A stretch of 9,734 nucleotides of DNA, from positions 1 to 9,734 of the forward strand of contig SLMF01000006.1 in the NCBI GenBank assembly GCA_007133715.1, in the 5' to 3' direction. The stretch is from Planctomycetaceae bacterium. Lineage in GTDB: Bacteria > Planctomycetota > Planctomycetia > Pirellulales > Pirellulaceae. This document shows, piece by piece, positions 1 to 7,053 of this stretch (position 1 is the first letter of the stretch; each line of letters begins with the position of its first letter). The notes under the pieces were generated by a model. That model was not told where the DNA came from and ran no database searches. It saw nothing but the letters and a program-made list of their open reading frames with translations. The position numbers were made by a program, and so were the translations under genes.

Positions 1-2078
1 CGTTCCGTGGCCTCGTAACCGTGACAATCGACGCACAAACGATCCAGAATCGGCTGGATGTCCCGCGGGAAATCAAAGACCTCGGGCACCGCCGAGATCG
101 GTTCGATGGGTGCCGGTGGCTGGCGAAGTGCCATCAGATCGTAATCGGTCAGCACGCTCTGCGTTCGCTGCTCGTGGCAACCGACACAGCCCGTCACCTC
201 GCCCGGCATCAAGCCGACGAAGCTCAGCATCCGCTTGACCGACACGTCGTGTTCATCCAAGGCGATGAAGAACAAGCTACGGTGGGGGGGGGCTTCGAAA
301 AAGGCGGAACCGTCCGGCTGGACGGGAACCGTTCCCAAGACGCGTTCCAAGGTGAACGAGCCGCCGTAGGTCAGCGGGTCCATGCCGCCCGTGAAATTGA
401 TCGGTTTGGGTAAGGATTCCACCACCAGCAGGCGTTTGATCTCGCCCCGCTCGACCTCGGCCATACTCCGGCCTTGATAGACGTCGGCCAGCATGAAGGC
501 GCCCGTCGTCTGCTCGGGCCGGGTGCGGGAGGGGATCACGTTCTCGCGGGGCCGCGTGATCAGCGGCCGCGGTTCATGACACTCCAAACCGGCCTGCATG
601 TCGCGGGAAGCCAATTCGTAAATCGGGTGGGTCTGCCCGTCGCCGTCGACCAACACGATCCGCGGACCTTGGGCGGCCAGAAACAGTTCCTCCGAAAAAG
701 CCCAGGGATCGCGATAGTTATTGCCGGTCGTAATGATTCGGGCCCCGCCCCGCTCGTCTGGACCGCCCCGCGGATCGACCACGGCGATCGCACCATCGTG
801 CTCACGCCGCCCATGACCGGGCGAAAAAATCGAGACCACCTTTCGTGTGTCCGGAATCGGCTTGGCATCAATCATCACGATCCCCGGGTGCATGTTGCCG
901 TAGTACACCATCGGTGCGGTCCCGTCGGGATTGCTGGTCCACAAATGGTGGTAATCGACCTGAGAACGGTCGATGTACTCCCAACGCTGGTACAGGATCC
1001 GCCCGTCCGGCAACGGCCAGGGTGTGTTGTCATGCTCGATATTTGCCGAGATGGGACGAATGTTCCCGCCGTCCGCATCGCAGCGGTACAGGATGGCCAC
1101 CTTGGTCAACCAGCACTGGACCCAGCGATTGCAGCGGCTGGAGACGAAGACGATCTCCCCGTCCGGCAGATAAACCGGCTCGATGTCATCGTAGGGTCCG
1201 TCGGTCAACTGCCGCAGGTTGTTGCCGTCGATATCGATTTCGTACAGATGATAGTAGGGAGTCCCGCCGGGTCGGTAGGAGAAGAGAATTTTTTCGGCGT
1301 CGTAGTGCACCACCGGATCGCGGACCCCGCCTTGCGGATCGTCCAGCAGGACGCGGATCTTGCCGGTCTGCAGGTTCATCCGGCACAGCCGTCCGCCATC
1401 GCCGTAGGTCAATCGCTGGTCATCGTCGGCGAAGTAGCTGAAATTGGCGTACCAGTGCCCGTCTTTGCCGGGTTGGCGGAGCGCGAAGATGATCTCCTCG
1501 ACACCGTATTCCGCCAATTTCTGCGACATCGCCTCACGAGCCGCCCGCTGGCGTTCTCGGCGGAGCAGCTCGGCCCGCTGGCGGATGTCCGCCACGGCGG
1601 CTGCGGCCTCGCCCTCGGGGAATCCGACCTCCCAGATCGAAAACAGACCGTGCTGCCCCGCCTGGAGACAAACGATCCGCACATAACGGCCGTGGCCCGC
1701 CAAATCCCGAAGATGCTCGTGCCCGCCACGGCCCTGCTCCTGCCGGAATACGGTCTCCCACACTTCCCGATCGGACGAGACGGCCAGCTCATAAACCACG
1801 GCGTGCGCCCGTTCCCAATGGAGGGTCAGTTCGCGGATCGGCACCTCCCGACCCAAATCGATCTCCAGCCAGACCGGCGCGTCATCCGCCGCAGCGCTGG
1901 CCCAGCGGGTTTGCGAATCGCCGTCAAAAGCCCGTTCCGGCGTGTAGGGCGGAGAATGGATCGACGATGCGGTCACGGGGTGCGCTTCTTCGCCCCAGCC
2001 CTCCGCCGCCGCGACGAAAAGGATCGCCATCACCAAGACTCGAAAACACAGGCAACCACCCCGGGTAGGCCCCATCAT
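1..2078 (-). CDS. Secreted HzsA-like c-type cytochrome with discoidin-like N-terminus (3' end outside window)
   Basis: 692 codons are visible and the C-terminus lies beyond the window edge. Residues 1-29 form a signal peptide (MMGPTRGGC, then a hydrophobic run ending VAAAEG). Residues about 35-155 look like an F5/8 type C (discoidin) beta-sandwich: FDGDSQTRWAS, WLEIDLG, YVRI. A charged, probably helical linker follows (about 157-190). Residues about 190-440 match the beta-propeller/middle region of hydrazine synthase alpha-like proteins: GHWYANFSYF, GVRDPVVHYD, LTDGPYDDIEP, DGRILYQRWEYIDRSQ, YYGNMHPG. Two c-type heme motifs are seen, CVGCH at 631-635 and CVDCH at 682-686, so the protein should act outside the cytoplasmic membrane as an electron-transfer or redox protein. 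Family membership is recognised from motifs; substrate is unknown, and hydrazine synthesis is not implied. The ATG at 2078 is preceded by GGGAG at 8 nt spacing; a second ATG follows directly. It is divergent from the beta-helix gene. Confidence 0.85.
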   Translation of the reverse strand, partial: MMGPTRGGCLCFRVLVMAILFVAAAEGWGEEAHPVTASSIHSPPYTPERAFDGDSQTRWASAAADDAPVWLEIDLGREVPIRELTLHWERAHAVVYELAVSSDREVWETVFRQEQGRGGHEHLRDLAGHGRYVRIVCLQAGQHGLFSIWEVGFPEGEAAAAVADIRQRAELLRRERQRAAREAMSQKLAEYGVEEIIFALRQPGKDGHWYANFSYFADDDQRLTYGDGGRLCRMNLQTGKIRVLLDDPQGGVRDPVVHYDAEKILFSYRPGGTPYYHLYEIDIDGNNLRQLTDGPYDDIEPVYLPDGEIVFVSSRCNRWVQCWLTKVAILYRCDADGGNIRPISANIEHDNTPWPLPDGRILYQRWEYIDRSQVDYHHLWTSNPDGTAPMVYYGNMHPGIVMIDAKPIPDTRKVVSIFSPGHGRREHDGAIAVVDPRGGPDERGGARIITTGNNYRDPWAFSEELFLAAQGPRIVLVDGDGQTHPIYELASRDMQAGLECHEPRPLITRPRENVIPSRTRPEQTTGAFMLADVYQGRSMAEVERGEIKRLLVVESLPKPINFTGGMDPLTYGGSFTLERVLGTVPVQPDGSAFFEAPPHRSLFFIALDEHDVSVKRMLSFVGLMPGEVTGCVGCHEQRTQSVLTDYDLMALRQPPAPIEPISAVPEVFDFPRDIQPILDRLCVDCHGYEATE

Positions 2079-2304
2079 ACGCTCGTCTCCCAAAAATCTG
2101 GCAAATCCCCCTTGCCTCTCCCGCCCCGTACGGACCGGAAAACCTCCAGACTAATCCAACACCGTTCGCGTTGCAAGCGAGAGCCCCCACCCGCTTTCCA
2201 TCCGCACTCAAAAAAGATACGATGATTCTCGACAAGATACCGGACGGTTGGCAGAACGGTTACCTGATGAACTCGCCGGTTCCCCAGTGAGTGGAGAAAA
2301 CACG
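2079..2304. promoter_or_regulatory. Shared divergent upstream region
   Basis: This 226-bp gap separates the starts of the leftward cytochrome gene and the rightward beta-helix gene, so promoters for both must lie in or near it. I could not pick out a convincing -35/-10 pair on either strand. TTGCAA-like and TACGAT-like hexamers occur but with poor partners. The plus-strand side ends in the GGAG ribosome binding site of the beta-helix gene, and the minus-strand side in GGGAG of the cytochrome gene. The role is inferred from gene orientation only. Confidence 0.4.
2293..2296 (+). promoter_or_regulatory. Ribosome binding site deciding the beta-helix gene start
   Basis: GGAG lies 8 nt before the ATG at 2305. 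It selects this ATG over the in-frame TTG at 2248, which would add 19 residues in front of an otherwise typical signal peptide. Confidence 0.7.
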
Positions 2305-3573
2305 ATGTGGTGGCTCACTTGCACGCTGATCTTGGGGACAGTCTCGCCGCTGGCCGTGGCTGCCGAATACTTCGTCGCACCGGAAGGATGCCCCGATCAG
2401 AGGGGTACACAGGAGTCCCCCTGGGACATCGCATCCGTGTTCGCCGGTCGCCAGAACATCGAACCCGGCTCCACGGTATTCCTGGCCGGAGGAGTCTACC
2501 GTCACCCGGAACGCCGCAGAGGGGCCGGGGCCTATACCCTGGGACTACGCGGTGCCCCCGACCAGCCGATTCATCTCCGGCCGGTTCCCGGCCAGCGAGT
2601 GACCATCGACGGGGGCTTGACGACGCAAAACCCTCAATTCGTCTGGATGTGGGACCTGGAATTCACCGTCTCCGAAACCCGTTCCTGGGATCGGCGAGTT
2701 GATCAGCCGGGCAGCCATATTGACGATCCCGAGCGTCCCGCCGGCGGGCTGACGATCACCTCTGCCGTGGAATGCAAATTCATCAACCTGGTCATCCACA
2801 ATAACCCTTCGACCGGCGTCAGTTTTTGGCGTGGGGCCCTCGACTGCGAACTGCATGGATGCCTGATCTACCAGAACGGCTGGATCGGACCCGACCGTTA
2901 TCACGGTCCCGGCATCTACACTCAAAACGACCAAGGCCAGAAATGGATCACCGACTGTATCCTCTGGGGCAATTACTCGACGACCATTCAGGCCTATGGC
3001 AGCCGCAACGCGTTCGTCAACAACTTCCGCATCCTCGGCAACATCGCGTTTGCACCGCTTCGCGAAGGAGGGCGTCAGCGAGTGCTGATCGGTGGCGGGC
3101 GTCCCAGTGAGGGGATCGTGGTCCGCGAGAACATCTTGCATGAAGTTCCCCTTCAGATTGGCTATACGGCTCCGTATAATTACGATTGTGTTGTCCGAGA
3201 CAACCTGGTGGTCCATGCACCGCTCCTGATTCAGCGATACCGCCAAGTGGACGCGGGCAACAATCGGGTGTTGTCGGACGAGGATACGCGACCGGCCGTC
3301 CCGGCCCGGGTGATTCTGCGCGTCAATCGTTATGACGAAAACCGCGCCCATTTGGCGGTTTTCAATTGGCAGCGGGCCGGGGCGGTCGAAGCGGAGCTTG
3401 GCGAGTTTCTGAATCCGGGTGATCGGTATCGCGTGCAGAGCGCGTTGGACTATTTCGGGGCACCGGTGGCCGAGGGCCACTTTGACGGGAGCGCGATCCG
3501 CATCCCCATCGCGGCCCTGCCCGAGACGAACGGCGGCGAATTCTGCGCCTTTGTCGTTCACCGCTCACCGTGA
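2305..3573 (+). CDS. Secreted right-handed parallel beta-helix protein (pectate lyase-like fold)
   Basis: A 422-residue protein. Residues 1-20 are a signal peptide (MWWLTCTLILG to AVAA, cleaved before EYFVAPEGC). The segment from about 22 to 66 (YFVAPEGC, SPWDIASVF, PGSTVFLAGGVY) is the usual entry of secreted beta-helix proteins related to pectate lyases and chondroitinase B. Residues about 85-320 contain irregular helix rungs such as VIHNNPSTGVSFW, GPGIYTQND, ILWGNYSTTIQAYGS and VVRENILHE. Residues about 335-422 form a separate C-terminal beta-sandwich-like region (LNPGDRYRVQSALDYFG, FCAFVVHR). The fold suggests binding or cleavage of an extracellular polysaccharide, but I cannot identify catalytic residues, so lyase activity is not claimed. 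Several cysteines (29, 157, 181, 186, 218, 295) could form disulfides after export. It is the only plus-strand gene here, divergent from the cytochrome gene and convergent with the oxidoreductase. Confidence 0.85.
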   Translation: MWWLTCTLILGTVSPLAVAAEYFVAPEGCPDQRGTQESPWDIASVFAGRQNIEPGSTVFLAGGVYRHPERRRGAGAYTLGLRGAPDQPIHLRPVPGQRVTIDGGLTTQNPQFVWMWDLEFTVSETRSWDRRVDQPGSHIDDPERPAGGLTITSAVECKFINLVIHNNPSTGVSFWRGALDCELHGCLIYQNGWIGPDRYHGPGIYTQNDQGQKWITDCILWGNYSTTIQAYGSRNAFVNNFRILGNIAFAPLREGGRQRVLIGGGRPSEGIVVRENILHEVPLQIGYTAPYNYDCVVRDNLVVHAPLLIQRYRQVDAGNNRVLSDEDTRPAVPARVILRVNRYDENRAHLAVFNWQRAGAVEAELGEFLNPGDRYRVQSALDYFGAPVAEGHFDGSAIRIPIAALPETNGGEFCAFVVHRSP

Positions 3574-3694
3574 GATTCACGACCAGCAGAGTCCGCCTCC
3601 GTTCCACCCGACGGAAACCAGGGTAAGGGTCCCACATCGCGAGGGGCAGTGGGGGACACGAAGCACCCGCCCGGGTGATGGCTGGAAAGACATA

Positions 3695-3709
3695 CGGGAA
3701 GACTCCCCG
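3695..3709 (-). terminator. Candidate terminator hairpin after the oxidoreductase gene
   Basis: On the minus strand, CGGGGA and TTCCCG pair (6 bp, including one G-T pair) around a GTC loop. The hairpin starts one base after the TAA stop and is followed by the moderately T-rich TATGTCTTT. The tail is not a clean U-tract, so intrinsic termination is only plausible. A second, GC-rich dyad (CACCCG/CGGGTG, 3664-3677) lies further on and could also serve the convergent beta-helix gene. Confidence 0.35.
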
Positions 3710-3710
3710 C

Positions 3711-5108
3711 TTACAAAGTCCAGCCGTCGCGATACTCGCGATGCAGCAAATCATTGGCTTCCGGCACGTTCGTCACGCGCAAGTGCTCGGCATCCCACTC
3801 CAGCGGCTCGCCGCAACGATAGGCCACGCTGCCCAGCATCACGGCTTCCGAGACCGGCCCGGAGTAGCCGAAGTGACAGCCGGTCGGGCTGCCCGTCTTG
3901 CAGGCGGCGATCCACTCGGCATGATGCCCGATCGACGACGGCAGGCGGGGTTCCGGAGGCACGAAGTCGGCAAACTGTGACTCCGGTGCCAGCCGGTGTT
4001 GGTGGTAGTCGACCCACAGCATGCCTTCACTGCCGACGAACACGCCCCAGGCCCAATCGGGAGCGTCGTGTTCGGTAAAGACCGCGGGCCCCCGGCTGCC
4101 GTGCGTCCAGGTCAAAGTCGCGGGCGGCCGCGAGCCCCGGGCGGGGAACTCGTAACGTACGTGTAATCGACCCGGAGCCGTTTCAGAATGAGGCTCGGGG
4201 CCCTCGGCTTGCACGGTCCGCGGATACTTCAAGTCCAGGCCCCAGAAGCCCAGGTCGAAAAAGTGGCAGCCCATATTACCTAGATTGCCATGCCCAAAGT
4301 CCCACCACCGCTGCCAGTTGCCACCGCAACCTCGTGAATAAGTGGGGTGATACGGCCGATAAGTCGTGGGGCCCAGGAACAGATCCCAATCCAAGCCGTG
4401 CGGGACAGGCGGCGTTTCCTGCGGCCGGTTGCTGGTCCCCCCCCCGCCCCGCAACCAGATGTGGAACGCGTCGACCGAGCCGATCGCGCCGGCCTGCAGC
4501 AATTCCAGGATCCGCCGGTAGTTTTCCGTGGCATGCATCTGCGTGCCCAATTGAGTGGCCACCTGTTGTTCTGCGGCCACCTGGGCCGCCACCCGTGCCT
4601 CGTAGACCGTATGCGCTCCCGGTTTTTCGCAATACACGTGCTTGCCTCGCCGCATCGCGGTGACACTGGCCGGAGCGTGGATATGGTCCGGGGCGTTCAC
4701 CACCACCGCGTCGATCTGGGCATCCATTTCGTCCAGCATCCGGCGATAGTCGCGGTAGACCTTGGCTTTCGGGAAACGAGCCAGCGAATCGCCGGGCGGA
4801 TTCCGCCGCCCCGGCGCCGAATCGGCTGCGGTCCGCACATCCACGTCGCACATCGCCACAAGGGACTCGCCAGTCCCTTCGACCGCTTCCCCCCGCGCGA
4901 TCCGATAGCCCGAACCGATTTCCACGTTGTCTGCGGCCACCAGACTGAGGTTGACTGCCCCCATCCCGCCGACCCCGATCACCGCAATCGCCAGCCGTTC
5001 ATTGACCCAATAGCTGCGGGCCGAGCGGCTGTTGCCCAAAATGATCAGTCCCGCTGCAGTGTGGGTGGTCGCGGTTAGAAAAGCACGCCGATTCAACGAG
5101 TGCGCCAT
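3711..5108 (-). CDS. Tat-exported Gfo/Idh/MocA family oxidoreductase
   Basis: 465 residues from the chosen ATG. The N-terminus carries a twin-arginine signal (NRRAFL, residues 6-11) followed by a weakly hydrophobic stretch, so the protein is probably exported folded with its nucleotide cofactor. The Rossmann motif is VIGVGGMG (43-50). The family signature EKP, with the usually catalytic lysine, is at 161-163 in VYCEKPGAHT. The C-terminal domain has WWDFGHGNLGNMGCHFFDLGFWG (split here as residues 268-290), with H282 and D285 in the usual substrate-site neighbourhood. Such enzymes use NAD(P) to oxidise or reduce sugars, inositols or related compounds; the substrate here is unknown. Length fits the planctomycete Tat-type members. 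AGGAGA ends 8 nt before the ATG, while an upstream in-frame ATG (MSSGDQT) overlaps this site and is unlikely. It is separated from the next minus-strand gene by 346 bp, so it is probably transcribed alone. Confidence 0.9.
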   Translation of the reverse strand: MAHSLNRRAFLTATTHTAAGLIILGNSRSARSYWVNERLAIAVIGVGGMGAVNLSLVAADNVEIGSGYRIARGEAVEGTGESLVAMCDVDVRTAADSAPGRRNPPGDSLARFPKAKVYRDYRRMLDEMDAQIDAVVVNAPDHIHAPASVTAMRRGKHVYCEKPGAHTVYEARVAAQVAAEQQVATQLGTQMHATENYRRILELLQAGAIGSVDAFHIWLRGGGGTSNRPQETPPVPHGLDWDLFLGPTTYRPYHPTYSRGCGGNWQRWWDFGHGNLGNMGCHFFDLGFWGLDLKYPRTVQAEGPEPHSETAPGRLHVRYEFPARGSRPPATLTWTHGSRGPAVFTEHDAPDWAWGVFVGSEGMLWVDYHQHRLAPESQFADFVPPEPRLPSSIGHHAEWIAACKTGSPTGCHFGYSGPVSEAVMLGSVAYRCGEPLEWDAEHLRVTNVPEANDLLHREYRDGWTL

Positions 5109-5454
5109 TGTTTGGTCTCCTGAGGACATGAGTAACTTGGGGGAACAACGCCCCCGGCTTGTTATCCTCCAGTCTAAAGACCCATCCGCGGCCTGAAAAC
5201 CCAAGTGCGGCCTCACCGCCAACGGATCCTGCACCCGCACCGGTTGGTAGACACCAGCGTTACGAAACAGTCGAGTACGGAAATACGAGGCAGCGATTGA
5301 TCGTTCGGAGAATACGTTGGATAATCACTGCTCAAGCGACACAAGGTCGGTCGGGGCGGAATTAGACCGCCCGCTCCCGGCATCCCGGCGGGGTGCATGT
5401 GGCGATGGTGGACGGCTCGGGCCAATTCCTGAACGGTTCAGATTCCTATGACGC
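5109..5454. other. 346-bp intergenic region without a convincing gene
   Basis: This stretch lies upstream of the oxidoreductase and downstream of the phospholipase D-like gene, both on the minus strand. Short open frames on both strands show no signal peptide, domain or good ribosome binding site, and I read them as chance. It holds the oxidoreductase leader with possible alternative hairpins (5139-5163) and a perfect 13-nt dyad (5429-5441). A weak minus-strand promoter-like pair, TTGAGC and TATTCT at 5335-5309, has only a 15-nt spacer. No tRNA-like fold was seen. Confidence 0.5.
5116..5121 (-). promoter_or_regulatory. Ribosome binding site deciding the oxidoreductase start
   Basis: AGGAGA on the minus strand, 8 nt before the ATG at 5108. 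It lies inside the coding sequence of the longer alternative starts, which argues for the start that places NRRAFL six residues from the N-terminus. Confidence 0.7.
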
Positions 5455-6783
5455 TCACAGCCAGTGGCGGAGCAGGTAGGCCAGGGATTCCAGGAGCCGT
5501 TGCCACCGCGGACGCTGGCGGTGGGCGGCCAGGGAGATCTCTTGGCAGCGGGCGAGATCGTCCAGCGTCTGGCGGCGCAGACCGACAGCGAAGCCGGGGT
5601 CGGCGATCACCGCCACGCATTCCAGTTGATGCAACAGGCTGCGATGATCGAAGTTGTAGCTGCCGACGATCGACCACACGTCGTCGATGACGGCCGTTTT
5701 GGCGTGCATCACGCTGTGCGGCCAGGCGAACAAGTGGACACCGCCGCGGAGCAGTTCGTCGTAGAGTCGGCGGCTGGCGTAGTCGGTGATCGGCACGTCG
5801 CTGGCGGCGGAGACGACCACCGCGACGAACACGCCGCGGCGGGCGGCGGCGAGCAAGGCCTGGCGGAACGAACGGTTGGGGATGAAGTATGCGTTTTCGA
5901 TCAGCACGTAACGGGTTGCGCGGCGAATGGCGCGGAGGTAGGCGCGGTGGATCCGCCAGCGGTGGCGGAGCAACTGATTGCCGATCAGGCTGACCGGCAC
6001 GCCTTGGCTGACGACGGCTGTGGGCGGCAGGCGGTCCTTTCGCCGCCACAAGCTGGTCCAACGCCGTTGCAGCGTGTATTTGAAGCGTGTCCGGCGGCTA
6101 CATGTCGCGCCATACGGGGTCGCTTGTCGCCAAGCCTCTTCGAACAGGTCCCGGAGAGCACGGGCGACTGCGGGCCCTTCCAAACCGAGATGCGTGTCGC
6201 GCCAGCCCTGCCCGCCTGCGGATACGGGGTAGTATTCCTCGCCGAGGTTCAAGCCGCCGGTGAAGCCGACCGCGTCATCGACCACCAGGATCTTGCGATG
6301 GTCGCGTTTGTTCAGCGCCCAGACGGGCCGCGGGACCAGCAGGGGATGGAAGGCGGCCACATCCACTTCGGCATCCAGCAGTTGCTGGACGAAGGTGCGT
6401 GACAAGCTGAAGGAGCCGATCCAGTCGAAGAGCAAGCGGACGTGGACGCCCCGCCCGGCAGCTCGGATCAACGCCTGCTGGAACGCTTGCCCGGCCCGGT
6501 CGTCGCGGAGGGTGTAGGTTTCCAGAGACACCTGTGCCGCAGCCGCGTCGATCGCGGCCAGCATTTGCGGGAAGGCCTCGCTGGCATTGACCAGCAGCCG
6601 CGCCGTGCTGGCCCGCAGGAAGCGCATTCCGGGTTTGCCGTAGCGGCAGAGGATCTGCTCCGGGCTCAACGTGTCTTGCGGCGTTTGCTGCCAGCTGCTC
6701 GGCCCGGCGTATTTGTGGAGCGGTTTCCCGGACCCTTCCTGCGATTCACCCGCCCCCGGCTCTCGATCGACAAAGGATTCCAT
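5455..6783 (-). CDS. Phospholipase D family protein, cardiolipin synthase-like
   Basis: A 442-residue protein with two complete HxKxxxxD motifs, HRKILVVD (H162, K164, D169) and HAKTAVID (H360, K362, D367). Each is followed by the expected glycine/asparagine signature, GFTGGLNLG and IVGSYNFDHRS. The two halves would form the single active site typical of bacterial cardiolipin synthases, which join phospholipid head groups by transphosphatidylation through a phosphohistidine. The N-terminus (residues 1-55) is polar, and I see neither a signal peptide nor the paired transmembrane helices of ClsA-type enzymes. Architecture is therefore closer to the ClsB/YbhO type, acting at the cytoplasmic membrane face. 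A different phospholipase D-like activity cannot be excluded. GAGG lies 8 nt before the ATG. It is the last gene of the minus-strand cluster, 78 bp after the small ORF. Confidence 0.88.
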   Translation of the reverse strand: MESFVDREPGAGESQEGSGKPLHKYAGPSSWQQTPQDTLSPEQILCRYGKPGMRFLRASTARLLVNASEAFPQMLAAIDAAAAQVSLETYTLRDDRAGQAFQQALIRAAGRGVHVRLLFDWIGSFSLSRTFVQQLLDAEVDVAAFHPLLVPRPVWALNKRDHRKILVVDDAVGFTGGLNLGEEYYPVSAGGQGWRDTHLGLEGPAVARALRDLFEEAWRQATPYGATCSRRTRFKYTLQRRWTSLWRRKDRLPPTAVVSQGVPVSLIGNQLLRHRWRIHRAYLRAIRRATRYVLIENAYFIPNRSFRQALLAAARRGVFVAVVVSAASDVPITDYASRRLYDELLRGGVHLFAWPHSVMHAKTAVIDDVWSIVGSYNFDHRSLLHQLECVAVIADPGFAVGLRRQTLDDLARCQEISLAAHRQRPRWQRLLESLAYLLRHWL

Positions 6784-6861
6784 GCCCCGTTCCTCGATCT
6801 CAGCGAACCTGTCGCCCGCCCTTTGCGAACCGGGCTTTCGGGGGAAATTTCGGTTTACAAA

Positions 6862-7038
6862 TCATCGCAACGTTCCTCGGGCGGTGGCCTGGGCCGCCGT
6901 TCCCGTAAACGTCCTGCAACCGGCGGCAGCAACGGCCAGCAGCAGCAAGGTCAGCAGACCGTACCGCAGCGTGGCAGGCCCGGAACGATCTGGGAAGACA
7001 GGGAGCAAACGGGGCGGTGGATTTTCGAAAAACATCAT
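6862..7038 (-). CDS. Small predicted membrane or lipoprotein, 58 residues
   Basis: This short frame fills most of the gap between the hydrolase and phospholipase D-like genes. It begins with two consecutive ATGs (7038 and 7035), has a proline-rich polar N-terminus (FFENPPPRLLPVFPD), then a hydrophobic segment at residues about 26-40 (YGLLTLLLLAVAAAG). Cys41 follows in an AAGC context acceptable as a lipobox, and the tail is a short basic RTFTGTAAQATARGTLR. It could be a small lipoprotein or a single-pass membrane peptide. No Shine-Dalgarno sequence is seen. The ATG lies 15 nt after the hydrolase stop and in the same frame, so translation could depend on reinitiation or stop-codon readthrough. 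I recognise no family, and chance cannot be ruled out for a frame this short. The hydrophobic segment, orientation and fit in the cluster favour a real gene. Confidence 0.5.
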   Translation of the reverse strand: MMFFENPPPRLLPVFPDRSGPATLRYGLLTLLLLAVAAAGCRTFTGTAAQATARGTLR

Positions 7039-7053
7039 GAGCAGCTGCTTGAA

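Noticed and set aside
1..2078. Reading the cytochrome as hydrazine synthase, hence an anammox organism
   Set aside because: Discoidin-fused relatives are expanded in ordinary planctomycetes. The tyrosine expected after the first heme motif is not seen, and no HzsB or HzsC gene lies in the visible part.
474..2225. A 583-codon plus-strand open frame
   Set aside because: It is antisense to the cytochrome gene, whose frame carries a signal peptide, recognised domain motifs and CxxCH motifs. The plus-strand translation shows no domain and is a typical by-product of high-GC coding DNA.
2545..3561. A 338-codon minus-strand open frame
   Set aside because: It lies antisense to the beta-helix gene, has no signal peptide or domain I recognise, and lacks a good start context.
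5309..5335. Minus-strand promoter-like pair TTGAGC and TATTCT
   Set aside because: The spacer is only 15 nt, both hexamers are imperfect, and the pair lies about 200 nt from the gene start.
5369..5393. GC-rich inverted repeat (CCCGC/GCGGG) downstream of the phospholipase D-like gene
   Set aside because: The stem is 5 bp with a 13-nt loop and is followed by no T-run, so it does not support an intrinsic terminator call.
5213..5425. A 70-codon minus-strand frame in the 346-bp gap
   Set aside because: It starts with TTG, has no ribosome binding site, no hydrophobic segment and no recognisable motif, and it ends inside the oxidoreductase leader.
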